Assembly (NCBI GenBank): GCA_945859605.1
Contig: OX243811.1
Coordinates: forward strand, 53,966,113-54,030,112
DNA length: 64,000 nucleotides
Reading direction: 5' to 3'
Source of the DNA: Lumbricus rubellus
Taxonomy: Eukaryota > Annelida > Clitellata > Crassiclitellata > Lumbricidae
Every line of letters starts with the position of its first letter. Positions within the stretch are counted from its first letter, which is position 1. The notes under the pieces are model-generated. The model worked only from the letters and a program-made list of their open reading frames with translations, was not told the DNA's origin and did not search any database. A program made the position numbers and the translations under genes. Shown here piece by piece: positions 42,904 through 57,900 of this stretch.

Positions 42904-45900
42904 GTAGGAAAATGTTTGTTTATGAGTCTGATACTAGATACTGATCAATAAGAAATTCAGTGGAATACTGGTTGCCTTTTATTTTACAAGCTATATATAT
43001 ATATTGAGCCAAGTTCTCTGTCGTTATCCCAGTGGTTTGGAACAGCCTTACTTTAGAGTTGTGCCTATCAGTGAGACTCAACCTGTATCCTTTTTCACCA
43101 GACTTAAAAATGTTCTCTTTGGGCATGCTGTTGGTGGGAGCGCCTCTAAGTAGTTTTCTTGATGAGTTGCTATATATAAATTCTTGAATGAGAATAAACA
43201 CACAATGGAATGAATACTACAATGAAATCATGCGGGATTACACTTGCCTCCAGTTAAAACAATAACAATGGTGTTTGCAATTTGTACTTGTATCAAGCCA
43301 GCATCAGCATTAATGTTATTCTGATTTAATGACTTCACATTGATTGTTGAATTATGTTACTTAGTTTTTGCTTGACACTGCTAATAGCTGCATGAAATGA
43401 GATTATATAAGTTGCTTCTTATGCAAGTTGTTTGATTTATTGTTCTGTAACATGTAAACAAAAAGCAGAATTGATTTTATAGGATTTGGATGAACTGCAG
43501 TGTTACGAGCTTTATCGTCTATATCTTGTTCGAGATTACAGAGGTTCTACAAAGGAACTACTTGTAAGAGAAGTATCTCGCTACATTTCGTCCTTTTGGT
43601 CTATTTTTAAATGTCTGCTTGCCTATCTGTTCGTTTGCGTATATGTCTATTAACTCTTTTATGACCAGTTTGTAATAAATTGTATGGGAAAAACATATGC
43701 AGCTGGTCGTTAAAGGGTTAAAGTGAATAATGATTTGTGTGCAGCTTTCTCGTGAATATCATTGCATTGTGTCATTGATTTTGTTAAAGAGCCATGAAGG
43801 TAGAAATATGTAAGTATATTCATTGGTTCGATTGCAATCCTTAGACCGTGCCCTGGGTTATTAACTCTTTACTGATGCATGTCTACCAGAATGTATGGGA
43901 AATGGGTACAGCTCATCGTTTAAATGGATAAAGGTACAAGAGAATATAGGGCTGGATTAATATTAGCTTCAAATGGATGATTGTAGTTGCTTCAAGTTAT
44001 CAGTTTGCCTAGTTTTGCCATTTATGCTTCATTTTAATTGTCATGCATATAATAATTTGTATAGTTATTTGTCTGAGTGGCCAACATATATTTTGGTTTG
44101 GTGTATGTTTTTGTTTTTGTTGCTAGTCCCACTCTGACCTTTACATATTCTGGTGTTTGTAGGATGTATTGAATTCAGAAAGACATCGTCAGCTGTTGTT
44201 GGTAAAACTGCGGGATTTCCACTACAGTGAGCGTGTCTATCTGCTGCGATGTCTTAGCTACATGTTCAGTTTCTCTGATCCAATGTACAACCACGTCTAC
44301 TGTGTAAGTTTACAATATATTCTCTGCTTCAGCCTCTTGTTTAGTACATGCAACAACCTTTTTTATTTTAAACAAGCTATTGCTCTAATGTTTATCTTGC
44401 AGATTGAATATCTGTTGTTTGAAAATGTACTTTTATAATGCAGATTAATAAATGTTAGAAATCTTGTAACTGTTGATTTTCATATATATATATTACCCAT
44501 GCGCACGCGCGCGCACACACACACACACACAAACATGCACACATATTCATTACTACTGATACATTACAATTGATGTTTACTATCTATAATACACAATATT
44601 TTCCACTGTCTGATTGGGCTTATCGGTGCAGTGAAGGCCATTGTTATAAATCTAAGCAGAAGTAATGTATTTATGGAAAGAGGATTGAGTCCAAGCAACT
44701 GACAGCTTTTGTTTTTTGATAGCTGCTTTTTTGGAAAAGTCTGACACTGATTAAGTCTATGATTACGCTTTTTAACTCGTGTATACAATTTTATTATATA
44801 GGATGTGTTCAGCGAATTTGTTCAACCGCTTTATGAAACTGATGACTACGTTCATACGGTATGACGACTTTCATGTTTTGAAATATTATCATTTATTTAA
44901 CAGGTTGTCTTAGCATTGTTACAGGCACTGCAAAAACAGCAAGAACTGACTATTCTATTAGTTCAGAGCATGCCACTGGTGATATGAAGTCACAATAATT
45001 TTATAGCTTACTTATTGTGTCATTACTTGCACTCTGCCAAGAAATTTGCTGCAGCTGTGAGCATTGTGAGGCGGTTTTATCAGTGCTGCCACTTGACAGT
45101 TTATATACTTGGGCCGGGGATATGTTGGAAGATAAATGCAACATGTCTGGGCAATGTTTTGCTATGATTTTGTTTTTTGTCTCAGCTGGTGAAACAATAC
45201 ATTGACATTTCGGAGCAGAATCTTCCAACGTGGAGTGCATCTGGTGGCATCAACATGGTATGTAATTTATAAGAATGTTTTTGATTTGCTTACATTTTAA
45301 TGTTATAATGTAACTGAGAATGTTATTGATTTGCTTATATTTTAATGTTATAATGTAAATAAGAATGTTATTGATTTGCTTACAGTTTAATGTCTATATC
45401 CTATGTCTTCGCCATCGAAGTCATGTGAACTCGACCCGCTGCCTTCATTTCTCATCAAGGATTTCGTGGATGATCTTCTACCGTTTTTGCTGTTACTTTG
45501 TAATACTGCATTGGGGGATGGGGCCCTTCCTTCTTCTCAGAAGCGGGCTATTGTTTTGCCTTCGCTTAAGCGTAGTGGTCTTGATGTCAATGACATGGCC
45601 AATTATCGACCGATTTCTAATCTATCTTTCTTGTCAAAGATAGTCGAGAAATATGTATCGTTGCAGCTTATTAGTCACCTTGAAGCTAACTCCCTTCTGC
45701 CCAAGCAACAGTCAGGCTTTAGAAAATTTCATTCCACTGAATCTGTTTTAACACGCATATTAGTTGACATGTATGCTGCTGTTGACCAGGGGCATGTAAC
45801 ACTCCTGGCTTTATTTGACGTGAGCGCGGCCTTTGACACCGTCGACCATGACATTCTTCTAGAGCGCCTTGAAACGTCGTTTGGTGTCATTGGCCGCCCA

Positions 45901-48900
45901 CTGCTGTGGTTGCGGGCTTTTCTTTCTGGGCGCAGCCAGTCTGTGGTTTTTGGCTCTACCCGATCTGACTGGTCCAGGGTCTCCTTTGGCCTTCCACAAG
46001 GTTCTATTTTAGGGCCTTTGCTCTACATTTTGTATACTTCTGACTTAAATAAGATCCTGTCTTCTGTGGGGGTTGCGGCACATCAATATGCTGATGATAC
46101 TCAGGCATACGTCCAGGGGCCAGCTTTAGAGGCTATCTCACTAGTAGAGAAAATTCTCATGACTTCGGAAACGATTAGCGCCTGGATGTCGTCCAACCGC
46201 CTCAGGCTTAATCCTGGAAAAACACAGTTTATTTGGGTTGGTAGTCGCATGCAAGTTTCTAAAGTTGATATGCAAAATCTGCAACATTGCTTTCCTGGAA
46301 TGACTTTTTCTACCACTGTGCGTGATTTGGGTGTGACCTTGGACCAGGAATTGACCCTTTCTGATCACGTGAGAAATGTATGTCGTACTTGTTTCTACCA
46401 TCTTCGTCAGATTCGCTCGGTGCGTCGCTCTCTTACAACTAAAGCTGTCACTACTCTGATGCATGCATTTATATGCACGAGAGTTGACTATGGCAGTGCC
46501 ATTTATGCGGGCTTAACTCTTTCACGCATTAATAAGTTACAATCTGTCCTTAATGCTGCAGCTCGTCTGATTGGTGGCATTCCAAAGTTTGGGCATATAT
46601 CAAGTTTTATACGGGAGGAACTGCACTGGTTGCCTATGCAAAAACGTATTGAGTTTAAGATTCTAATGCTCATGCGTAATTGCCTAGCAGGCCAAGCTCC
46701 GATCTATCTTATGGAACTTTGTGTGCCTGTGCTATCCATTCCAGGCCGTAGATTCCTTCGCTCTGCAACGCATGGTGACCTGGTTGTTCCTAGGGCTCGA
46801 TCTTCCACAGTGCTGCATAGAAGTTTTGCTATGGTCGGTCCGTCTTTCTGGAATAAGTTACCTATTAGTCTCCGTAATGAACTTCTTTGTCTTTCTTTGC
46901 CCCTTTTCCGCAAGCGTTTGAAAACCATTCTCTTTGATTATGGTTTGGTGTCAGGTCGGGAGCGCCTCTGAGGAGTTCTCTTGAAGTGGCGCTATATAAA
47001 TGTTCGATTACAATTACAATCCTTGGGAGTTGTTGTCATGCAGCTTGAGTTATTAAAACTCGAACTTGATCATAAGTTAAACTGAAGTAAAAGGTGATTA
47101 TTTTTAAAAATGCTTTAAGATGTTGGGATTTCAGTAAGCTGAAAGTGTTGCAGTCCTGAGCTAGGCCTGGCTCATCAGTTTGGCATTTTAGCTGAAAATT
47201 GTCCTGTAAGGACGATCACATATTTTGATTGTTCACATTTGTGTTATTGTTCCTATGATTCCTCACTCAGCCGATTGACTTGTGGCATATTAATAAATGC
47301 GCTACTTATTACTTGCAGTGCTGCAAGGTTTCATATATACAATTCACGTGAATAATTAATATATAGGAAGTCAGATTTTAAAAATGTAACGACAAGCAAC
47401 AGACAGACAAAGAAGCAATGTGCCAGACACCTTTCAAGGTAGGAGTCGCTTTTTATTAAAATATGAACTATTTGTTATTGTTTTGTTTTCAAGGCTGAAA
47501 AGCAGGGTGGGGCTTGGTTGGTGAGCAACTTTCAAGAGCAGGTAGAGTACAGGTTTTACTGTGATTTCTGGTGACATTTCCAAAAAATAATTAGCTTTTT
47601 GTCAATTTAACATACTGGTAACTCTATGTTATCTTTATGACAAATTTTCTGCATCAGGGAAAATTTGAAGTCTGACAGAGATAGCATCATTATATATGTT
47701 TGATTGGTTGATTAAGTTGTAGTAAGTTGATTGATTGAGTTATTTATGATGCTACAGAACATACTATGGTCTTGATCAAGATCCTTCAGTTGCAGTTTGT
47801 TGATTCAGTGCTTTTTATTGCTATACAGATATTGCTGAATGAAACGCACTACATTGATAAATGTTAAACTAAAATGTTAAACTTGTGGTTTATTGCTGTT
47901 GAATAGTGTGAACTGCTAGAGTTGCTGCTGATCTTCTACAAGAGAGCGGAACATAAGCTGGACGATCTTGTTCAGCTTCTGCAGCACTTTAAAGTAAGAT
48001 CTTCGGAATATCATTTGCTCAATAATTATTGTCTTGCTGGTTTGATTGTTTATGCCTCGTCTTCATATGAACATTGACCTAATGACCTTTCACTGTTCGT
48101 TTTCTTGTTTAAGTCTTGATTAAAAGTTGAGCATTGAAAATTATCCCAAGCATTTCTCGAATTGGCTTTACATATGACATGTATTGCATATGCGATTCTC
48201 ATAAAATGATATAAATTTCTTTACTTTTGTTCAAGTATTCGTGGTATAGTCTTTAGTTATGGAAGACTGAGATATAGTGCTGTAACTTGATTTCAGGTAG
48301 CATGATGGGATGTTTTGTTGGTCAGAGAAAATTCTCTGTTGTTGAACTAATTATGTCAGTTTTGGAAAACATTGTTTTACCAGTCCATTGGAAGGTAAAA
48401 CTTGATGCTTCAATAATTCAGGATACAGTAAGATGTAATGTAATGAGGATAATTTATAGAGCATCATAAGGGGTTCTTTACACTGTCATTTGTCTGTACA
48501 CATGTAATTTAAAAATGGAACTACATTAGTTTTCAGTGACAGTGAATTCACTGAGGACACAGATTTTCTATTCTATTCTAGCTGCACATTATTCATGGAA
48601 GTTTACTATTTACAGGACATGTAACTTAAAATTTTAATTTGTACAGAAACAAGGATTTGGTCGATGGCAGAGTAATATGCGCCTTATGGATGAGAGGACC
48701 GAGCTGCTGCTTGCAAGAATTGGGTTAGTGTGTTTAGCTGCTATTATATTTTATTCTGAAGTTATTGCTGTGTGTCTGTAGTTTCTGTTTTTTTCTATTG
48801 ACTTTATAATTGATTCTTCCTTTCCATTCTTCTTTTTCTGATTTATTACGGTTTTATAAACTCGTCGCTGATTTAGTAAGTTTTCTCAGATACTCACTGA

Positions 48901-51900
48901 CTTGGAGATGTTCACAATAAATTTATTTTGGTTCATAAATGTTTCTATGAAATTTGTTTTTTATTTGTTACACTCATTAGTATTTTCCAATTTTCAGATT
49001 GAAAATGGGTTTGTAATTTTTTCCTTTCTCTGTAGTTTTATGCAGGTTTTGCTAGTCATTGATGCGATGGAATTGGAGTCCTTGACAGAAAATATGATGG
49101 AAAGGTAAGACATATCTGTATTATTACTTCATGATAAAACCTTTCTGTGGAGGATGGATATATGCATGCCTCTGTAATGTAGAGCTTATTTATGTCTGTC
49201 AGAGACCATGCCTGTGAACTTTTGTGAAGAGACATTGCACAAGTTCATAAAATTTTGCCATTTGCAAGTCTGACTTCTTTAATTGCTTTTTTTTTATAAG
49301 AATCATACATTAACCTAGCACTGCATGTAATAAGTAAATTGCTTTTGCTTTTGTGCCACATGTCTGTCATTTGAGTAATGAATCACAGGAATCATAATAT
49401 TAAACACAGATTGAACAATCAAAATGTGGGAATTGTCCTAATGGAACCATTTCCCACTAAAATACCAAGCTGTTCCACCTGGCCTGAAATATTTTCATTG
49501 TAATATTAATCATAGTAGTATTGACAATAAGAATCAGGGTAAATGAAATCAGCGTTCAAAGTGATATCCTGTCAATGTCTTACGTTGCTGACGTAAACAA
49601 ATAAATTGAATTTTCATTGTAGTAAAGTTCACGTGAGAATCGTCAGTTCCAGCAGCTTTAAGGTTAGCCTATAATTTTTTATGTAACTTTTCTTTGAGTT
49701 GTCAGTTTTTAACGATTAAATTATATGGCTTCCTGAGCTATGATTGCTCCTTGCAAGATGACGTTACAATTATTCAAAGAAATGATACAGGATACCATAG
49801 AAGTTTGCTCTATATGCAAAAGAATTATCTATCTTGTTATAAAAATTGCAAAATGTTCTGCGTAAAGTCAATTTTGCAGACGTGTGCAGAGAATCTTGTA
49901 ACTGAATCGGTTGATCGGTTTTAATTGCAGGACCTAGATGCTTTGTTGATGTCTTTTGGAGATTCTGTGGAGCATGGTCCATTGTTGTTAATGTGGGCAG
50001 TGGTACACCAGCTCTGTGGCGATGGGGCAGAAGCACCAGTGGCACGAAAACTTGGAAATCGTGCTTTGCAACTCAAGGTTTTTGAATATCTCAATGCACA
50101 GCTTGCTGCTGAACCGTTCAGTGGAAAGACGGTAAGAGAGAGCGTCACAGAAAGTCTACTTTCTAAAATCTTTCTCGCTTATTCAGAAGTTATTCTGTAC
50201 TTTTAGTACGTGCCTTCATTCTGTACTTGTGTCTTTACTTTGTTTTGTTCTCTTGGCTTTGCAATCTTCACATTAAGCTTCTCATCTTGCAGCCGACTGC
50301 TTAGTTGGTGACTCCTGCTTGAAGCTTCCTTTTATTGGAACTGAGAATTTATATACTTTTTACGCAAAAACAATGAGTTCATTGTCTGTGTATTAATATC
50401 TTTAGACTTGTAAATAAGTAAGACTTTGCAAAGTTCAGCATGTGTCAGCCTTATTAATGTTATAGTCATTAAAGAAGAGAAGGTTAGTCAGTGACATTGA
50501 TTGCTGAGGTAACTAGAAGAGCAATTAGTAACTTGCATCTTATCAGTGTCTAATGCACTTGTATGAATCAACCATCATCACTGACCACTGAGCTTCTATT
50601 AGCTTGTGGTGAATTCCTCCATCAGATCTGACAGTGGACACTATGGTTAGAATTTCTGGACTGCATAGCTTTAAAGAAGAGGAGCAAGGAGAGGCAAGTG
50701 CGCCCCACAAATTTGCACCAAGAAATTGCAATTGTTTGTAAAAATAATTTATAAATTTACTGTTTTAACTGATAAAATTTGGTAACTAATTCATGTAGCT
50801 GAATTGACTAGAATCTTTTATTTAGTCTTCTGATTGTTTAGTTAACCCTTTAATGCCGGAGGGTATAGGATTTCCCATACCATTTACTACCATCTCGGCA
50901 TTAAAGGGTTAAACTAAGTTTAAAAATTTTGTGGACGTGTTTTATGCAGATTATAGCCGGTGTTTGTCGAAGTGTCATCTATGGTCTGCTGAGTGCGGCT
51001 TTGAACACATTTCACCTCCAGTCACTTGGAGATGCTCAGGTATTGTTTGCTTAAAATTATACAGTTTATATAACATATATGCTGGTTTGTTTATTATGAA
51101 CTGGTTTGTATTTAGTTTGAAACAATGTGTGGTTCAAAGAAAGACAGCTACTAAAAGTGATTAGATAATTATTATCTGCTATTTTAATGGTTTCTCTAAT
51201 AAGGACAAGGATGTTATGGATGGCTAAAAATCGATCTGGTCTAGTGTACCAAAGTATATGCAATTGTGCAAGTGTAGTTCTTTGTTGTCACTTTACAAAA
51301 ATATGTTTTGTCTAAAGACAAGCAGTAAGATCTGAATGAATGCTGACTATGCTAATATGATATACAGCCTGTCTTTTCATTGTGATTTACAAGTGTTCCT
51401 GGTTTATTTTACTGTATTACGACTTGTGGAATATTTTCAGCCTTACCGTTGTACGGGGAAGCTCTCTATCTATTGCTGACTGAGTGTTATAACAGCCAGT
51501 TATATTTAGTGTTTTTTGCTGCTGTTTATTTTAAAATGAAAATTTTGTTGTATTTATAGTTCTTGCATTTTACGGCTGCCAATCTTCTGGACTGGGAATT
51601 CATTGCTGCCCACTTCTGGTCAAGGGTTGGTGCAGTTTAACAGATTTTCTAAAGTTACCAGCGATCTAATGGGTCGTGTCTTCTGTCTCAGTTCGAAATA
51701 TCTGCATCCGTTGCTATCTTAAAGATTTCCAAATGAATAATTTATGACAGCATGAAAATGTATATCGCACTTATCTGCTCTTTTTTTGCTGAATTCTTCA
51801 TCATAAAAATTGTCTGAATTGTTTATGTTTAATTTCTGGTTGCCACAAGTCTTGGTAATTTATTGTGTTTACTTGTTACTCTGTCGAAAGTAAGACTATG

Positions 51901-54900
51901 CTGGGAGCGTAAGTGGAGAGTTAGGTATTAGATGTTGTGTCAAATTGAGGTGATTCTATGTGCTTGCTTGTACTTATTTAAATCTCTTTGACTTAACATT
52001 TTAACAATTAGATGCCTTCCCTCCAGTTGACTTTTAGTACAATGTTGTTATTAAGGTGTTAGGTAAAAGACTGTTCCAGCTATGTAGGATCAGCCTGACC
52101 TTTGAACTTCTACCCAATATTGCACTGTGAGCTTTTTAGCAATACCTGGACTACGGTTAAATGTTTGCATTGATTTTTTATGGTTTCTTGATGAATCAAA
52201 ACGTGCAGGTTTTATGTTTTTTTAGGATTCCGAAGACGGGCTGATGATTGTGTTTAATCATGCTTTCGAATGCTTTCCATTGGAATATCATCTGCTTATT
52301 AAGCTGCTCACAGTTCTGTCGAAGGCCAGCCGAGAAAGCGCAGCAGAGGTTGATAATAATAATAATATTATTAATAATAATAATATTCTTTATTGAAGAA
52401 TCCGGTTGACAGACTGCAACCGGTTACAGTGTACAGTTGTGCAATTGAAACAATTCATAAGAATGCATGTGACAGAAGACATGAATCTTAACTACGAACA
52501 GAACAGATGGCCTGCGATACATGTTGTTGCTTCTATTTCACTATATTATCAGCCTCTAGTCTTTAAAAAAAACAGGAACTGCTTTATATGAAGATTGTCT
52601 TATGAATAGGTTGTTTTCTAAAGCTAGACTGAATTTGAGATCCATATCCTGACCATGTTATATCACAATATTTTTTTATAATGTTTTAGCAGAGTAGGTA
52701 AGATAGGGTAGAATAGTTCAGATTTTTAGGCAAAATAAGAAAGGTTGGTTAGCTAAAAATAAGGAGATGGAGACAAAGTCGGTAAGATAGATTAGGTAGA
52801 GATAGAGACAAAAATAGATGAAGAAGGGTTAGATAGGCAATGCATGACATCGTCAAGTTACAAGGCAATTAATTGCTTATTTATAGAAAACATGAGTGTG
52901 GTTCTGTTTGAAGGATCTATTAGCTGAAGCACCCATTTGACAACTCCAAATAGACAACAGTTCCCTGAACCTTTTGTAAATTGACCTCAAATTCTTATAA
53001 ATTTAAACGGAAAGTTTGAATTTGTTGGAAGGTTCATGTTACGCTAAGTGATGTTGTTAATAAAAAGGCGTCATCTCAGGCATCTGTGACTGATTTGGTA
53101 TTTTCTGCTTAATTTGTGATCTTATTATTATTACATAAATTTCTTTCTTTCTTAGGTTGTGACTACCCTTCAGAACTTGACGAGCTTCACGGAATTGATA
53201 GAAAGATCGACGGCCTTTGAACTGAGAGATCAGGCAAACGTTGTTAGACTCACTAAAGATCGGGCGCCTTATCATTGTCCTGGTGAGATTGATTAAAATG
53301 ATTTATATATGTACTAATTCTTAATTGCTAACTTTTTAACTGTTATCCTTTATGGATGTGCGCTGGAGTGCGTTTTTCAACTGTTTCGAATAAAGAATAT
53401 ACAGGTATTTACTTACTTGCGTAATGCAATGCGTATGTTCATTTGGTATATCATTGTACTTCATCGTTTTGCATTTCTGTTAATCACACGAAGTTAGGTA
53501 ATAGTTGTTGCAAGTAATGACTGAAGCTGGTCACATGATTTTGAGCGACCAGGATACGTTTAACAGTTGTAGCGATGTGAGTGTAGTAAAAGAGACTGGA
53601 AAACCAATGCGGCTTGTCATTAAAGTTTTAAGAAAGATCATCAATTGGAGAAAGCAATGTGTTGGATGCTAACTCACAGAACTTATGCTCTAGGCATTTG
53701 TGTTTAAAACATATTATTTTGTATGTAGATATGAACAATTGAACATGTATAACTGTGTCTGAGTACATATTCTTCTGCGTTTTGCCCTATAATTATGGCA
53801 GGTCTAAAGAGACTGGAAAATCAAGGCAGCTATGATGCCATTCTTCTCTATTTTGTTCTTTGCCTTGATTGTTGTGTAACTCTTTAAGAATTTTATGTAT
53901 CATGTTAAAAACAACTTCTGAATTTAATTATTTTTTAATGTATGAATTTCTTGGATGTTATTATTTTGCAGGTCTTCAGTTTGTAATTCAAAATGGAACT
54001 TTTGGAACCATGTTTCCTGTTACTGGTAAGTTTTCACGATGAATTAATATTTGAATATTTTTATCTTTATGATAAGTTTATGGATGGCATTTGCCTATTT
54101 CAAGTGTTTAGGTTTTCAATGGCAAAATAGGTATCCCTATTCAATTTCTCTTGTGGTTGCATTTCTTTTCTTGTGTCTTGAGTTTGTCCTTCTCTCATCT
54201 GTGTAGTTCATGCAACTTCCATGCATGGTTTTTGACTGACTTGTGCTTTTGTTGCTTATGGTTAAACCATGTTCGTCTTATCAAATTATCTGTCCATTAT
54301 TTCCTTGAGTTTTTCCAGATCGAATGAAGACTTACGTTTTAATTTTAGCATTATAGAAACGTTTTCTTTCAACATCTACATTATTTACACATATTACCTA
54401 AGCAGTAAGCACATCCAAACTTTGTGTTGCAGGATTGATTTGGTAGAGACCAGTTAATTCAGTTTTACCAACGCTGCTTTTGTGAGGTGCTGAGAAAATG
54501 AGATTGTGCATTTGATTATGATCTGTTATTTTGTGGTAGGCAAATGTAGCAGTGATGCCATTCGCTGGAATTTCACGTATGATGGATGGAAGGTTTTAGC
54601 CGCTGAAGTTCATCGGCTTCTTTGTCAGATCTCGTACGGAGCAGGTATTCCATTAATTATTATTATAGGCAACATTATTCACTTTAAATTTACAACTTGA
54701 TTCTGCCACTTCACAAGTCACAGATCGTGTTTAGATTCATAGAAGCACATTTCATTTTATTCGAACAGGCTAAACAAATATTATGGAGCAGCAGTTCTCG
54801 ATCTCTTTAGTACTGCGACTCTTTTCTCTCAATAATACAACACTAATGCAATACTGTAGGACTAGTGTAGCATTAATGGTCCAATATGTATAGCATGTCT

Positions 54901-57900
54901 GTAGTAGTTCTAATTTCATCTGAATTCATCTTTGCCTTAATATAATCTTTGGACATCTAATAGAACCTTAGTGTGACAAGGTATAAGTCATGCGCTGCTT
55001 GTCAGCTTATTTTTAATAAGTAAAAATTGATCGACTCTTAACTTTTAAGTGTTAATTCGTTCATGATAATAATAATAATAATAAAGTTGTGTTTACCGTG
55101 TGGTTCATATCCTGCAAAATTTTGTAGGATCAGTTCAGCAAGAGACGATCTATAAGACGATCGTGACATGTCGTCTGCTGTCCGCTCTGCTTAAAGTCGA
55201 TCATAGACGCATTCAAGCAGAAGTGAAAGTGCTTGATCTGATGATTGACTACATGTTCTGCTTAGTTCAGAGGCAAGTTAAACACTGCCTTGCATTAGTC
55301 AACATTATCATTCTTGCATTCCACTGAAGCATTTTTGGTTGATGTTTTTCACAGTTTACTTGGTCCATGCAGCAAAAAAAGGAATATGTAGTGCTCAGGT
55401 TATTTAGAAAACAGGTAAACTATCTTTATGCAGCAAAGTCCAGGCGCTTTTGCTGCAGGATTCTCATTCTTAATTATTGCGGTCTTTTAAATGTTCACAA
55501 GCCAAGCGCTCTTTGCTATCACATTTGAATTTAAATGCTTAAAAACATGACTTCTAGTTGTTGATGTTCCAAGTCACATTTCTTTTCTGTTAGTGTTGCT
55601 ATGATATAATTTTTAGGTTCTGTCTGCTGCCGTCGCCACCAATTGATTTGTTGACGGCGTGTTTCGAGGTTTTCATCGAGAACGTACAATGGGAACCGCT
55701 TCAGGTAGATAAAAAGTGTTCAGTCAATTATCGATAATTTCGGGTCAACTGAGGACAACTTTTCAATGTGTTATATTTTACTAGCTTGATGAAACTTTGT
55801 GTCATTCGTTACATAGCTTTAGTTGTTATTATTATTAAAATTTTACAAACATTTTTTGGCACATGTACAGGAATGCAAATCTGAGGTGCGTTTGGTCAGT
55901 CCATTCAGTTAGATATCCATATTTTTACAGGCCAATGAGACATACTGAGTTAGTGAGCTTGAGTCATTTCTTAAGAAAAGAGAAAGAGTTAGGGTCAAAC
56001 TGACATACACTCTGAGTAGTAACCTTGAAGGTGCGCTATATAAAACTCCGTAACAAATGAATGAATGAAGCAAAAACCCAACAAAATTAACTGGACTTGA
56101 TAATTGGACTTACTTGATTCTTCTATTGGTGGCCTATTTCACCAGCTGTATAAGTTGTAATTAAGTTTTTCAGTCTTCCTATTTTTGTCTTAAATAGAGC
56201 TCATTTTCATTGTACTGGCATAATTTCATTTTTGTCATTAGCTAACCTAATCTCCAGGCATCTAATGATTTCTCTTCAGGATGCCAGAGCTTTTCATAAG
56301 AACTTGTATTATTTCTGAACTGTTTCACAGGTTTGGCATAGAATGAAGCAGACCGGTTTCCTGCCGCACCTTGCTCGCAATGTAACCAACGTCGCAGAAG
56401 CATCTAGGTAAAGTCTTTTCTTTGTTACACATGATTTATTATTCTGTTCATGGAAAGAGCAGGCTGCGAGGGACAGGACTTGCCAGCCACCTACGTCTAC
56501 CAAAGCTAAGATTTTATATGAAGTTGCTGGTATTTCATATGCTCTGTGTCTTGCTATCTCGTTGTGCTTTAGTTCTGTTCAGGGTTGGCAGCCGTTGGTG
56601 CCTATAACGTCAGTAGTTTGTAGTCTGCTCGGAACTTGATTTTAAAATGTTTGGCTGAGAATTGATCTGTTTATTACAGAGGACTATTACTATGTTTATT
56701 TATTAGGTAGCTCAAGTTTAAGTTTTAAGGGAAGAAGTGTCATGCTTTGGAAATTGTAACTCAGTGTGATTTAAGGTAGCAACTTGCAAGGTGCTCTTTT
56801 GCTCCTCTTAACAGCGTATTCTTGATGTCATTATGTTGATTAAAGAACTTTTGATGAAGCCTTTACTTGACATGTCCTTATTGATTGATGCAAGAGTATT
56901 GATTGGCTGATGCATTGACTTATTATTTTATTTTCTGATTAATTTAGGGCTTTGAACAGTGGCGCCTATGGATCCATATTAGCTGGATCCGAATGTGTAC
57001 AAGGCCGCTATCCTGTGACGCAGGCTTTCCTTCAGCTGTTGATTAACCTGGTTGAGGTAAATATATAAAATGTATATTTATATATATTATATATTTCATT
57101 TATATATATTTATAGTTTAAGTCAGCAGACTTAAATTGAATTTGAATTCATAAGTGCTATGTGATTTTGTTAGCATTGCATGAAAAATTTTTAAACACTA
57201 AATATGGATAATGCATACTAACTATTTCAACTCATTTCCTGCTCATCACTGTGTACTCAGTAAGTTAGAATTGCCTGAACTACAGTACTGGCATGGTGAA
57301 ATCTGTTGTAGTAAGTTAGTGATGCCACTTAGTGGGACTTAATGCCTTTTTGGCTTCACCTTTTGATGCCTAAATCTTATTTAATTAAAAAGGTTTTTGA
57401 TGTATTAGTTTTCAACAAAAGGCAAATTGGCTATCAGTAAATCAATCAATTGTAATGAAATAATGGTATATTTTATATAGCTCAGTCAAATGTAAACCTG
57501 CTATGAAATGTGTGATTAATTAATAGATTTGATGCATTTTTAGTAACTTGCTTTGTATGAATCAATTGGATGTTATGAAGCTGTTGCTCTTGTTAAGCAT
57601 TTAACGATTGAGGTGTCTTTGTTTTTTTTAGCCGTTGTATTTGGCTGGACAATTAGACGAGATGCTGCCATGTTTGCTTTTCATCTGCCAGGAAATATTT
57701 CCCGTCATTTATAAATTCCGTTATTACGAGCCACATGCAAGAGAAAAGATTGGTAAGTATAACGTTTCATTTTACTTGTAAGTGAGCTAACTAAACACTG
57801 TAAATAATGTAATGTAATTTACAATGGTGCCCTCCTTTCAGAATATTATTCTGAATTGTGCATTGGTGTTGGACAGATATTATGCTTTTGATGTGAATAA

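Noticed and set aside
51440..51496. Possible extra NUP188 exon (LPLYGEALYLLLTECYN)
   Set aside because: Its phase does not fit between exons 15 and 16, which already join in phase 0 and are collinear with Nup188.
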